A stretch of DNA of 64,000 nucleotides from Piscinibacter sp. XHJ-5 (GTDB lineage: Bacteria; Pseudomonadota; Gammaproteobacteria; Burkholderiales; Burkholderiaceae_C): contig NZ_CP123228.1 in assembly GCF_029855045.1 (NCBI RefSeq), forward strand, positions 310,001 through 374,000. Direction: 5' to 3'. Each line of letters begins with the position of its first letter. The stretch's first letter is position 1. Of this stretch, positions 37,102 to 44,972 are shown in pieces. Position numbers and translations under genes: made by a program. The notes under the pieces are model-generated. The model worked only from the letters and a program-made list of their open reading frames with translations, had not been told where the DNA came from and did no database searches.

Positions 37102-37308
37102 ATGAGCGAAGCCAAGGCAACGGTCGAGGTGACCGCAAAAGACCTGCAGGGACCCGGCGTGGTCTTCTGCCCGAACCCGAAGATGCCGCTGTGGAGCGGC
37201 CATCCGCGGGTCTTCATCGACGTGGCGAGCACCGGCCAGGGCAAGTGCCCGTACTGCGGCACGGTGTATCGCCTCAAGGCCGGCGAAGTCGTCGGTCACG
37301 CGCACTGA
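37102..37308 (+). CDS. zinc-finger (zf-CHCC/NDUFS6-type) protein
   Basis: A 68-residue protein whose CHCC zinc-site pattern is FCP, GHPRVFID, and the closing CPYCGTVYRL. In mitochondria the related NDUFS6 is a complex I subunit; the bacterial copies are of unknown role. It sits between ilvE (7-base gap) and waaF on one strand, an order I recall from other betaproteobacteria. Its TGA overlaps the proposed CTG start of waaF. Confidence 0.93.
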   Translation: MSEAKATVEVTAKDLQGPGVVFCPNPKMPLWSGHPRVFIDVASTGQGKCPYCGTVYRLKAGEVVGHAH

Positions 37309-38306
37309 GCTCGGCCCTTCGCTCGCTGGTCATCGCGCCGCAGTGGATCGGCGACGCGGTGATGAGCGAGCCGCTGCTGGCGCGCCTTGCGGCGCGTGGC
37401 GAGCAGCTCACCGTCGCAGCCTTGCCGTGGGTGGCGCCGGTGTACCGCGCGATGCCGCAAGTGCGCGACGTCATCGATCTGCCATTCGCACACGGCCGGC
37501 TCGACTGGACAGGCCGGCGGCGCCTCGCGGCCGAGCTGCGCGGGCGCTTCGATTCGGCCTATGTGCTGCCCAACTCGATCAAGTCGGCGCTGCTGCCGTT
37601 CCTGGCGCGCATCCCGCGGCGCGTGGGGTATCGCGGAGAAGGCCGCTTCGGCCTTCTCAACGAGCGGCTGCCCAATCCTGCAGGGCGGCCGCCGATGGTG
37701 GCCTTCTACAGCGCGCTCGCGGGTCGACCCGACGCGCACGAGCGGCCGGCGCTTCGCTTCGCCGATCACACGCTGCGTGCGGCCACCCAGGCCGCCGGCG
37801 TCGAGCGGGACGGCTACTTCGCCTTCGCCCCGGGCGCCGAATACGGTCCGGCGAAGTGCTGGCCGGCGGCGCACTATGCCGAGCTCGCGCGTTCGCTGCA
37901 CGCCGCGCACGGCATGCCCATCGTGCTGCTGGGTTCGCCCAAGGAAGCCGCGCTGTGCGAAGCCATCGCCGCCGAGGCGCCCGGCGCCTGCCGCGTGCTG
38001 GCGGGCAAGACGTCGCTGCTCGACGCCATGGCGTTGATCGCGGCTTCGCGCGGCATGGTCAGCAACGACTCCGGCTTGATGCATGTCGCGGCGGCCTTCG
38101 GCTTGCCGCAGGTCGCCGTGTTCGGCTCGACCAGCCCCGAGCACACTCCGCCGCTGAACCCCAAGGCACGGGTCTTGTGGCTGAAGGACGAACTGGAGCT
38201 GGATTGCATGCCTTGCTTCGATCGCACCTGCCGCTACGGACACTACCGGTGTCTGGTGGAGGTGGCGCCGGGCCGCGTCGAGCAAGCCCTGGAGCAGTCC
38301 TTGTAG
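37305..38306 (+). CDS. waaF: lipopolysaccharide heptosyltransferase II, likely CTG start
   Basis: A 333-residue GT9 glycosyltransferase that adds the second heptose to the LPS inner core. Conserved stretches are LVIAPQWIGDAVMSEPLL, VLPNSIKSALLP, RVGYRGEGRFGLLN, FAPGAEYGPAKCWP, SNDSGLMHVAAAFG and FGSTSPEHTPPL. The start is a problem: no ATG, GTG or TTG lies just before the conserved region. CTG at 37305 overlaps the upstream stop (CTGA, like the usual ATGA) and gives the expected seven residues before LVIAP. Canonical alternatives are GTG 37245 and ATG 37191, both deep in the zinc-finger gene. Identity is firm. Confidence 0.9.
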   Translation: MSSALRSLVIAPQWIGDAVMSEPLLARLAARGEQLTVAALPWVAPVYRAMPQVRDVIDLPFAHGRLDWTGRRRLAAELRGRFDSAYVLPNSIKSALLPFLARIPRRVGYRGEGRFGLLNERLPNPAGRPPMVAFYSALAGRPDAHERPALRFADHTLRAATQAAGVERDGYFAFAPGAEYGPAKCWPAAHYAELARSLHAAHGMPIVLLGSPKEAALCEAIAAEAPGACRVLAGKTSLLDAMALIAASRGMVSNDSGLMHVAAAFGLPQVAVFGSTSPEHTPPLNPKARVLWLKDELELDCMPCFDRTCRYGHYRCLVEVAPGRVEQALEQSL

Positions 38307-38336
38307 GTGGCCGTCGGCTGCCGGTCGGCGACCGCT

Positions 38337-39044
38337 CTACGACGTCAATTTTCCGGCCCACAGCACGGGCCCGGTCGGCGCGCCGGTCGGCGAGCCACCC
38401 GGCGGCTCCAGGCTCACGGCCAGTGCCGCGGTGTTGTCCAGCACGCGGCCCTTCTTCACGATGGTCGTTCCCTGCGCCGAGATCAGCCCCAGCGAGCGCG
38501 GTGCGCCTTGCGGCGGCACGGCCCACAGCTCCAGCGCGCGGTCGGCCTGCAGGCTGACCTGCGTCAGCGGTTTGGTGACGAGCGCTCGGCCGTCGCCGCT
38601 GATGCTGGCGACGAAGCTGGCGGGCTGGATGGCGCCCTCGACCGGTGTGCCGGTGGAGCTCAGCACGACCACGATCGGCGCCTGGGCCGGCCCCGGCATC
38701 CCCAGCAGCAGCGAGAGGCTGATCGCCGCGACCGTGGCAAACGCGGTCAGGCCACGCCACACGGCGAGCTCGCTCCACCAGCGCCTGCGCGGCGGGGACG
38801 GCGCTGCGCTTGCGCCGCCGCCGATCCGCGCCTCGATGCGCTGCCACACCGCGGCCGGTGGCTTCTCGGGTGCGACGCTGGTGGTCAGCGGCATCAGGCG
38901 CATCTGCCATTCGCGCACCGCCGTGCGCAGCAGGGGGTGTGCGGGCAGCAGGGATTCGAAGCGGCGGCGCGCGGGTCCGCGCAAGGTCCCGGTCACGTAG
39001 TCGGCGGCCAGGCGATCGGCGAGGTCCGGGTGGCTGTAGTCCAT
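38337..39044 (-). CDS. anti-sigma factor (RskA-type)
   Basis: A 235-residue inner-membrane anti-sigma factor. Cytoplasmic N-terminal residues about 1-90 (DRLAADYVTGTLRGPARRRFE, then VWQRIEARI) resemble the anti-sigma-K cytoplasmic domain. A TM helix near 95-115 is followed by a periplasmic RskA C-terminal domain with WAVPPQGAPRSLGLI and VVKKG-like strands. Its start is 1 base before the sigma factor stop on the minus strand, so it is the second gene of the pair. It probably sequesters the ECF sigma encoded at 39046-39681. A similar pair lies at 60541-61856. Confidence 0.88.
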   Translation of the reverse strand: MDYSHPDLADRLAADYVTGTLRGPARRRFESLLPAHPLLRTAVREWQMRLMPLTTSVAPEKPPAAVWQRIEARIGGGASAAPSPPRRRWWSELAVWRGLTAFATVAAISLSLLLGMPGPAQAPIVVVLSSTGTPVEGAIQPASFVASISGDGRALVTKPLTQVSLQADRALELWAVPPQGAPRSLGLISAQGTTIVKKGRVLDNTAALAVSLEPPGGSPTGAPTGPVLWAGKLTS

Positions 39045-39045
39045 C

Positions 39046-39681
39046 TCAGGATCCTCTGGTCGCGCCGTCGCGCGCCACCGCGCGTTCCAGGCAGCTCTTC
39101 AGCGACAGCAGCGCGCGCCGCACCCAGCTCTTCACCGTGCCCAGCGGCTGGCCCATCTTCTCGGCCACTTCGGCGTGGCTGAGTCCGTCGTAGAAGGCGA
39201 GGGCCACGCTCTGCCGCTGCGGCGCGGTGAGGTCGCGCATGCAGTCCGACAAGGCGCGGGCATCCGAGGCGCGGCCCAGCAGATCGAGCGGGCCCGGGGT
39301 GTCATCGGCGGTCTCGTCGTACACGTCGCTGTCCTCGTCGCCGGATGATGTGATGGTGCTCTGGAATTGCGGTTGCGTCTGGGCGCGACGCAGGCTGTCG
39401 ATGGCCCGATTGCGCGCAATGCTGGTCAACCAGGTGAGCGGTTGGCTTTGCGCGGCATCGAAGCCGCTCGCAGCGCGCCAGACGTTGACATACACCTCCT
39501 GGAGGATGTCCTCGGCTTGAGCCCTGTCCCGACAGATACGCAGCACCACCGCGAACAGATGCGCGCTGCTCTTGTCGTAGAGCGCTGCGAAGGCGGCGCG
39601 GTCGCCCATGCCGGCCCGTGCGAGCAGCTGCGACAAGTCGCGGCTGCGTTCGGACCAGTCCTGGCTGGGGGCAGGGGGCAT
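39046..39681 (-). CDS. ECF RNA polymerase sigma factor (sigK-like)
   Basis: A 211-residue ECF sigma. The region 2 motif RDRAQAEDILQEVYVNVWRAA recognises the -10 and core; region 4 LTAPQRQSVALAFYDGLSHAEVAEKMGQPLGTVKSWVRRAL is the -35 helix-turn-helix. The low-complexity linker between regions is Asp/Thr-rich (DEDSDVYDETADD). The ATG at 39681 gives a normal start; the in-frame ATG at 39732 is possible. It is divergent from purU with 59 bases between. It pairs with the following anti-sigma gene. Confidence 0.9.
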   Translation of the reverse strand: MPPAPSQDWSERSRDLSQLLARAGMGDRAAFAALYDKSSAHLFAVVLRICRDRAQAEDILQEVYVNVWRAASGFDAAQSQPLTWLTSIARNRAIDSLRRAQTQPQFQSTITSSGDEDSDVYDETADDTPGPLDLLGRASDARALSDCMRDLTAPQRQSVALAFYDGLSHAEVAEKMGQPLGTVKSWVRRALLSLKSCLERAVARDGATRGS

Positions 39682-39727
39682 GACTCGCGATGCTCGTTCT
39701 TGGGCCGCGATTATGAAACCCCCTTCG

Positions 39728-39733
39728 TACAAT
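39728..39733 (+). promoter_or_regulatory. -10-like element of purU (possible leaderless)
   Basis: TACAAT ends 7 bases before the purU ATG at 39741, so transcription would start at or next to the start codon. No good -35 is visible at the standard distance. No ribosome binding site is seen in the interval. Confidence 0.35.
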
Positions 39734-39740
39734 CGCCACC

Positions 39741-40625
39741 ATGCCCTCGCCCAACGAGTTCGTCCTCACGCTGTCGTGTCCCGATACCAAGGGCATCGTC
39801 TATGCAGTGTCGGGACTGCTCTACCAGGCAGGCTGCAACATCGTCGACTCGCAACAGTTCGGTGACGTGCAAAGCGAGGGTGGCACGGGGCTGTTCTTCA
39901 TGCGGGTGCACTTCGAGGCGCCGCCGCATCTCGCCGGCCCGGGCACGCTGGAGCAGCTCTTCACCCACGTGCGCGAGCAATTCCGCATGGACGCCACCTT
40001 CCATGCGCTCGCGCGCCGGCCGCGGCTGATGCTGATGGTCAGCAAGCACGGTCACTGCCTCAACGACCTGCTCTTTCGCGCGCATTCCGGTCAGCTCGAC
40101 GCTGACGTCGCGGCCATCGTGTCCAACCATCCCGATTTCGCCGAGCTGGCCGCCAGCTATCGCATCGCGTTCCACCACCTGCCGCTGGCGCCGGGCGCCG
40201 ATGCGCAGGCCAAGCGTGCGCAGGAGCTGCAGGTCCAGTCGCTGATCGAAGACGCGCGCATCGACCTGGTCGTGCTCGCACGCTACATGCAGATCCTCAG
40301 CCCCGAGTTCTGCGCGTACCTGCGGGGCCGCGCGATCAACATCCACCACAGCTTCCTGCCGAGCTTCAAGGGCGCCAAGCCGTACTACCAGGCGCATGAC
40401 CGCGGCGTGAAGCTGATCGGCGCGACCGCGCACTACGTGACCGCCGACCTCGACGAAGGGCCGATCATCGAGCAGGACGTCGAGCGCGTGGACCACTCGC
40501 TGGGCCCGGACGAGATCACCGCGGTCGGCCGCGACGTCGAGAGCGTGGTCCTGGCGCGCGCCGTGCGCTGGCACGTGCAGCACCGCGTGCTGATGAACGG
40601 ACACAAGACGGTGGTGTTCGCATGA
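39741..40625 (+). CDS. purU: formyltetrahydrofolate deformylase
   Basis: A 294-residue enzyme that releases formate from 10-formyl-THF, balancing one-carbon pools. N-terminal ACT domain (residues about 6-90, with CPDTKGIVYAVSGLLYQ and CNIVDSQQF), then the formyltransferase catalytic domain: KHGHCLNDLLFR, LARYMQILSPEFC, the Asn-His motif in INIHHSFLPSFKGAKPY and the Asp in GATAHYVTADLDEGPII. It starts the run purU / NTF2-like / YheT, with 4-base and 1-base overlaps that imply coupled translation. Confidence 0.95.
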   Translation: MPSPNEFVLTLSCPDTKGIVYAVSGLLYQAGCNIVDSQQFGDVQSEGGTGLFFMRVHFEAPPHLAGPGTLEQLFTHVREQFRMDATFHALARRPRLMLMVSKHGHCLNDLLFRAHSGQLDADVAAIVSNHPDFAELAASYRIAFHHLPLAPGADAQAKRAQELQVQSLIEDARIDLVVLARYMQILSPEFCAYLRGRAINIHHSFLPSFKGAKPYYQAHDRGVKLIGATAHYVTADLDEGPIIEQDVERVDHSLGPDEITAVGRDVESVVLARAVRWHVQHRVLMNGHKTVVFA

Positions 40626-41068
40626 CCCGCATCAAGCCGCCGCAGGCGCTGCTCGGCAGTCCCGACGAAATCGAAGCCCAGTTCTACGAAGCGCTGCAGC
40701 GCGGCGACATCGACCGGCTGATGGCCGTGTGGTCCGACGACGACGACATCGTCTGCGTGCATCCGGGCGGTCCGCGGCTGGTCGGCGCCGCCGCCATCCG
40801 CGGCAGCTTCGAGACGCTCTTCGCCAACGGTTCGGTCGATGCCCAGCCCGAGAAAGTGCGCCGCGTGCTCAGCCACTCGAGCGCCGTGCACAACGTGCTC
40901 GAGCGGGTGCAGGTGATGGGCAGCGACGGGCCGCAGGCGGCCTGGGTCATCGCAACCAACGTCTACCTGAAGGGCGCGCAAGGCTGGCGCCTGGTCTGCC
41001 ATCACGCCAGCCCGGGCACGCCGCGCGAGCTGCAGGAAGTCATCGAGACCGCGACGACGCTGCATTGA
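40622..41068 (+). CDS. NTF2-like (SnoaL-type) protein
   Basis: A 148-residue NTF2-fold protein, with the typical helical lid and cone pattern: IEAQFYEALQRGDIDRLMAVWSDDDDIVCVHPGG, then IRGSFETLF and a C-terminal beta sheet with WRLVCHHAS. Many such proteins are small enzymes or binding subunits; no catalytic pair can be named, though Asp/His residues line the expected pocket (DDDDIVCVH, CHHAS). It overlaps purU by 4 bases and YheT by 1 base. Confidence 0.85.
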   Translation: MTRIKPPQALLGSPDEIEAQFYEALQRGDIDRLMAVWSDDDDIVCVHPGGPRLVGAAAIRGSFETLFANGSVDAQPEKVRRVLSHSSAVHNVLERVQVMGSDGPQAAWVIATNVYLKGAQGWRLVCHHASPGTPRELQEVIETATTLH

Positions 41069-42039
41069 TGGAAGGCTATCGGGCTCCGCCATGGCTGCCG
41101 GGCGGCAACGCCCAGACGATCTGGCCGGCCTTGTTCGCGCGGCGCTTCGAGGGCTCGGCGCCGGCGTTCCGGCGCGAGCGCTGGACGACGCCCGACGGCG
41201 ACTTCATCGATGTCGATTGGGGCACGCCCGACGTGTCGGTCGACGCTCCGCTGCTCGTCCTATTCCACGGTCTCGAGGGCTCGTCGCAAAGTCACTACGC
41301 CCAGGCCTTCGCGCATTGGTCGCGGGCGAACGGCTGGCGCTTTGCCGTCCCGCACTTCCGCGGCTGCTCGGGCGAGATCAACCTGGCGCCGCGGGCCTAT
41401 CACTCCGGCGACTACGAAGAGGTCGGCTGGATGCTCGCCGGCCTGCGCGCGCGCCATGCGGGCACCATGGTCGCGGTCGGTGTCTCTCTGGGCGGCAATG
41501 CGCTGCTGCGCTGGGCGCAGGAAGCCGGCGACTCTGCGGCGCAGACCCTGTGCGCCGTGGCGGCCGTCTGCTCCCCGATCGACCTGGCGGCCGGCGGCCG
41601 CGCCATCGGGCGCGGCTTCAACCGGCTGGTCTACACGCGCATGTTTCTGCGCACCATGATCCCGAAGGCCTTGCGCAAGCTGGCGCAGCACCCGGGGCTG
41701 TTCGATCGCGACCGGCTGCTTGCGGCACGCGACCTCTACGAGTTCGACGACGTCTTCACCGCGCCGCTGCACGGCTACTCGGGCACCGACGACTACTGGA
41801 GCCGCGGTTCGGCCAAGCCGCATCTGCACCGCATCCGCATCCCGGCGCTGGTGCTCAATGCACGCAACGATCCCTTCGTGCCGGCCGATTGCCTGCCGCC
41901 GCCCCACGAGTCGAAGCCGCCGGTGACGCTGTGGCAGCCGGCGCACGGCGGCCATGTCGGCTTTCCGGCCGGCAGCTTTCCCGGCCACGTACTTGCGATG
42001 CCGCAAGGGGTGATGGCTTGGATGGCGGCTCACCTCTGA
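41068..42039 (+). CDS. YheT-family alpha/beta hydrolase
   Basis: A 323-residue alpha/beta hydrolase of the YheT/ABHD1 group. The oxyanion region is LFHGLEGSSQSHY; the nucleophile Ser is in GVSLGGNALLRW, the Asp in NARNDPFVP, and the His in HGGHVGFP. FRGCSGEINLAPRAYHSGD is a family signature. The presumed substrate is an ester or acyl compound, but none is established. ATG overlaps the NTF2-like gene's stop (TGATG). Confidence 0.92.
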   Translation: MEGYRAPPWLPGGNAQTIWPALFARRFEGSAPAFRRERWTTPDGDFIDVDWGTPDVSVDAPLLVLFHGLEGSSQSHYAQAFAHWSRANGWRFAVPHFRGCSGEINLAPRAYHSGDYEEVGWMLAGLRARHAGTMVAVGVSLGGNALLRWAQEAGDSAAQTLCAVAAVCSPIDLAAGGRAIGRGFNRLVYTRMFLRTMIPKALRKLAQHPGLFDRDRLLAARDLYEFDDVFTAPLHGYSGTDDYWSRGSAKPHLHRIRIPALVLNARNDPFVPADCLPPPHESKPPVTLWQPAHGGHVGFPAGSFPGHVLAMPQGVMAWMAAHL

Positions 42040-42052
42040 GCGAACATGCGGC

Positions 42053-42613
42053 ATGGACGAGATCGTCAAGGCGGCGCTGAAGAAGTGGCCCAACGTACCG
42101 CACTGCTACGGCTGGCTGGCGCTGGATGCTCGCGGTGACTGGTACATGCGCGACGACCGCACGCAGGCGGCCGGGCCGTTCCCGCAGGTCAAGGGCAGCC
42201 GCATCCTGCATGACAAGCTGCGCGAGTTCATCCAGCGCAACTATGCAGGCGACGAGGCCGGCTGCTGGTTCTTCCAGAACGGCCCGCAGCGGGTCTACGT
42301 GGAGCTCGAGGCGGCGCCGTGGATCTGGCGGCTGCAGCAGCAGGACGAGGAGATCGTGGTGCGCAGCCACACGGGTCATCTGGCGCGCGTGGACACGGCA
42401 TGGCTCGATGAAGGCGGCCGGCTGTTCCTCGACACCGACCAGGGCTTCGGCATCGTGCACACGCTCGACATGGAGATTGCGTCGCGCGCCGTCGAGCGGG
42501 GCCTCTGGCAGCCGGTCGATACGCGCTTCGCGGAGTTGCCGGCGCGGCACGGCTATCAGCTCAGTCCCGCCGCCACGGGTGCACCGGCGCGCAGCGGCGC
42601 TCGGACGCCCTGA
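42053..42613 (+). CDS. conserved hypothetical protein (possibly DUF2946 family)
   Basis: A 186-residue cytoplasmic protein with a strongly conserved opening, KKWPNVPHCYGWLALDARGDWYMRDD, and a segment REFIQRNYAGDEAGCWFFQNGPQRVYVELE, both rich in Trp/Tyr. I recall similar proteins in Burkholderiales under the name DUF2946, but am not sure of that label. No catalytic or membrane motif is seen. It follows YheT by 13 bases and may share its transcript. A bidirectional terminator is just downstream. Confidence 0.75.
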   Translation: MDEIVKAALKKWPNVPHCYGWLALDARGDWYMRDDRTQAAGPFPQVKGSRILHDKLREFIQRNYAGDEAGCWFFQNGPQRVYVELEAAPWIWRLQQQDEEIVVRSHTGHLARVDTAWLDEGGRLFLDTDQGFGIVHTLDMEIASRAVERGLWQPVDTRFAELPARHGYQLSPAATGAPARSGARTP

Positions 42614-42658
42614 GAAGACGCAGGTCGCGCCACGGAGGGCTGCTCGGACGCGGACAAC

Positions 42659-42687
42659 AAAAAGGCCGACCAAGGGTCGGCCTTTTT
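42659..42687. terminator. bidirectional Rho-independent terminator
   Basis: Stem GGCCGAC (42664-42670) pairs with GTCGGCC (42676-42682) around a short loop, with A5 (42659-42663) before and T5 (42683-42687) after. It can end both the plus-strand YheT/42053 transcript and the minus-strand cytochrome c transcript, which finish on either side. Confidence 0.88.
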
Positions 42688-42703
42688 GTTCGAGGGGCGA
42701 CGC

Positions 42704-43588
42704 TTACTTGGAAGCGTTGACCATGTAGCTGACGGCGGTCTTGATGTCGGCGTCGCTGGCGGTGGTGCCACCCTTGGGCGGCATGGCGCCCTTGCCCTTG
42801 ATGACGCTGGCCGTCAGCGCGTCGATGCCCTGGCCGACGCGCGGCGCCCAGGCTGCCTTGTCGCCCACCTTGGGCGCACCGGCGACGCCGGCGATGTGGC
42901 AGGCCGAGCACGCCTGGGTGTAGAGCGCCGGCGCCGCACCGGTGGCCGCGGCGGCCTGCGGTGCTGCCGTCGTGGTGGCCGCGGGCGCCGGCGTGGCGGC
43001 GGCCGCCGGAGCGGCTGCCGTCGTGGTCGCAGGTGCTGCGGGAGCCGCTGCGGCAGCGGCCGAGCCGGCTGCGGGCGCCTTCGGCTCTTCGAACTTGGCG
43101 CCCCCCTGGTTCGCCATGTAGACCACCGCACGCGCGATCTCGAGATCGGCGAAGTCGCCGCCGCCCTGGGCGGGCATGGCGCCCTTGCCCTTGAGCGCGC
43201 TGGTCAGCAGCTTGTCGAAGCCTTGGGTGATGCGCGGGCCCCAGGCGCCGGCATCGCCGAACTTGGGCGCGTTGAGCGTGCCGGTGGCGTGGCAGGCGGC
43301 GCAAACCGCGGTGTAGACCTGGTCGCCCGACTTCAATGCCGACGGATCGGAGACGTCCTTGACCTGCACCGAGCCGATCGGACGGATGCGCTCGTCCGTG
43401 GCCTTTGCTGTGTGCGCGTCGCTGCCGGCGGCCGATTGCTTCTCGGCGGCCACGAAGCTCACCAGCAGGATGATGGCGATGATGGGCACGACGAAGGCGA
43501 AGAACACCGCGAGGACGAGTTGCTTGGGGGTCCGGATGGGGCCGTGGTGGGGGCCGGCTTCGTCATGCGGGTGGTTGACTTCGCTCAT
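42704..43588 (-). CDS. membrane-anchored double-haem cytochrome c (c5-type)
   Basis: A 294-residue protein. An N-terminal cytoplasmic His/Pro segment precedes a signal-anchor helix at about 28-48. Then come two cytochrome c domains, each with a haem-binding motif (CAACH and CSACH) and a distal Met in GKGAMPAQGG and GKGAMPPKGG. They are joined by an Ala/Pro/Thr-rich linker about 50 residues long. It is a periplasmic electron carrier, perhaps between bc1 and oxidases or denitrification enzymes; the partner is not known. The minus-strand promoter shows a perfect TATAAT at 43679-43674. ATG at 43588. Confidence 0.9.
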   Translation of the reverse strand: MSEVNHPHDEAGPHHGPIRTPKQLVLAVFFAFVVPIIAIILLVSFVAAEKQSAAGSDAHTAKATDERIRPIGSVQVKDVSDPSALKSGDQVYTAVCAACHATGTLNAPKFGDAGAWGPRITQGFDKLLTSALKGKGAMPAQGGGDFADLEIARAVVYMANQGGAKFEEPKAPAAGSAAAAAAPAAPATTTAAAPAAAATPAPAATTTAAPQAAAATGAAPALYTQACSACHIAGVAGAPKVGDKAAWAPRVGQGIDALTASVIKGKGAMPPKGGTTASDADIKTAVSYMVNASK

Positions 43589-43673
43589 GGAGTCCTCGGT
43601 ATCGCTGGGGTCGTGCGGGGGTTGCGCAAAGATGAAGCAGCCCACCGGGAGGCGGGCGACGCAAAACCTGTCG

Positions 43674-43679
43674 ATTATA
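43674..43679 (-). promoter_or_regulatory. -10 element of the cytochrome c gene
   Basis: A perfect TATAAT on the minus strand (plus-strand ATTATA) lies 86 bases before the cytochrome c ATG. No convincing -35 can be named. Confidence 0.55.
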
Positions 43680-43732
43680 GAGGGCCGGTCGCTGACCGAA
43701 CCTGACGCCCGACCGGCCGCATCGAGCGATGC

Positions 43733-43738
43733 GATAAT
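43733..43738 (+). promoter_or_regulatory. -10-like element of tRNA-Arg
   Basis: GATAAT ends 9 bases before the first base of the tRNA gene, a normal distance for a tRNA promoter. No clear -35 hexamer is seen 16-18 bases upstream. Confidence 0.5.
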
Positions 43739-43747
43739 CCGCGCTTC

Positions 43748-43823
43748 GCGCCCGTAGCTCAATGGATAGAGTACTGCCCTCCGAAGGCAGGGGTTGCTGG
43801 TTCGATCCCAGCCGGGCGCGCCA
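43748..43823 (+). tRNA. tRNA-Arg (anticodon CCG)
   Basis: A 76-base tRNA. The acceptor stem GCGCCCG (43748-43754) pairs with CGGGCGC (43813-43819), then discriminator G and encoded CCA (43821-43823). The anticodon loop CTCCGAA between CTGCC and GGCAG puts anticodon CCG at 43781-43783, reading CGG Arg codons. The T-arm GCTGG-TTCGATC-CCAGC is perfect. It stands alone, with a GATAAT -10-like element 9 bases upstream. Confidence 0.97.
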
Positions 43824-43978
43824 CTTCCGGGCCATCGCGCCGTTCGTGGTCATCGGTCACACCCCAGGCGCTTGCGTCGCTGCGCGCTGACCGAAGCCCC
43901 GGTGCCCCTGCGTATCATTCGCCGACTTCCACAGCCCCGGACCGGGCCGCCCCGCGGCAGCAGGTCTGCCCCCAACGC

Positions 43979-44971
43979 ATGCTGATCGCGTCCCGTGGGC
44001 GTCGTTCGTTGTGTCAGGTTGTCCTGTGGCTCGTGCTGGCACTGCTGGCCGGCTGCGGTTCGGCGCCGTCCCGGCCTCCCGGATCGGCGACGACCGCGGT
44101 CACGCCGCGTGCCGGCCCGGCGCCCGCGGGCGAGCGCGACGGGGCGGAGGCCCGCGTCCCGCCCGATCTCGCCAACGTGCCGGATGCCGAGCCCCGCGTC
44201 GAGCCCATCCGCAATGGCGGGCCCAACAAGCCGTACGAGATGCTGGGCCGCGACTACGTGCCGATCACCGAGGACCGGCCGTTCACCGAGCGTGGCTTGG
44301 CATCGTGGTACGGCAAGAAATTCCACGGACGCAAGACCGCCAGCGGCGAGCCCTACAACATGTACGCGATGACGGCGGCGCATCCCACCCTGCCGATTCC
44401 GAGCTATGTGCGCGTGATTAACCCGGCCAACAAGCGCGAGGTGGTCGTGCGCGTCAACGACCGGGGCCCCTTCCACCGCGGCCGCGTCATCGACCTGAGC
44501 TACACCGCGGCGATGAAGCTGGGGGTGCTCAACGGCGTGGCGCCGGTCGAGCTGACCCGTATCACCTTCGACGAGATCCGCACCGGGGCGTGGCGGCGCA
44601 ACGGGGCGGTGCCGGAGCCGGAGCGTCCGGCCACCGATGTCGCGGCGGCGCCGCCGCCCGCGGCCTCGGAGGCGGAGACACCGCCGTCGGGCGGCAACGA
44701 GGCGATCGCCGCCGCGGCGACGGTGGCAAAGCCGGCCCCGGGTTTCTGGGTGCAGATCGGGGTCTTCCGCCAGCGCGAAGGCGCCGACGGCTTCCATCGG
44801 CGCGTCATCGCCGACCTGGACTGGCTCGCTCCGCTGCTGGCGGTGTTCAGCGAGTCGAGCTCGTACCGCCTGCAAGCCGGGCCCTATCGCAGCCGCGACG
44901 AGGCGCAAGGAGCGGCTGCGCGCGTGCGCGAAGCGCTGAACCTGGTGCCGGTGATCGTCGAGCGGCGCTGA
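43979..44971 (+). CDS. rlpA: septal ring lytic transglycosylase RlpA (lipoprotein)
   Basis: A 330-residue lipoprotein: signal peptide with lipobox LLAGC (Cys26), a Pro/Ala-rich spacer, then the double-psi beta-barrel domain near residues 100-195 (GLASWYGKKFHGRKTASGE, MTAAHPTLP, VRVNDRGPFHRGRVIDLS). The C-terminal SPOR domain near residues 255-328 (FWVQIGVFRQREGADGF) binds septal peptidoglycan. RlpA cleaves denuded glycan strands at division sites. Nothing in the window pairs with it. The 155-base stretch before it holds only possible promoter elements. Confidence 0.93.
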   Translation: MLIASRGRRSLCQVVLWLVLALLAGCGSAPSRPPGSATTAVTPRAGPAPAGERDGAEARVPPDLANVPDAEPRVEPIRNGGPNKPYEMLGRDYVPITEDRPFTERGLASWYGKKFHGRKTASGEPYNMYAMTAAHPTLPIPSYVRVINPANKREVVVRVNDRGPFHRGRVIDLSYTAAMKLGVLNGVAPVELTRITFDEIRTGAWRRNGAVPEPERPATDVAAAPPPAASEAETPPSGGNEAIAAAATVAKPAPGFWVQIGVFRQREGADGFHRRVIADLDWLAPLLAVFSESSSYRLQAGPYRSRDEAQGAAARVREALNLVPVIVERR

Positions 44972-44972
44972 G

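Noticed and set aside
38307..38336. Terminator between waaF and the anti-sigma gene
   Set aside because: GC-rich bases without a clean stem and no T tract on either strand.
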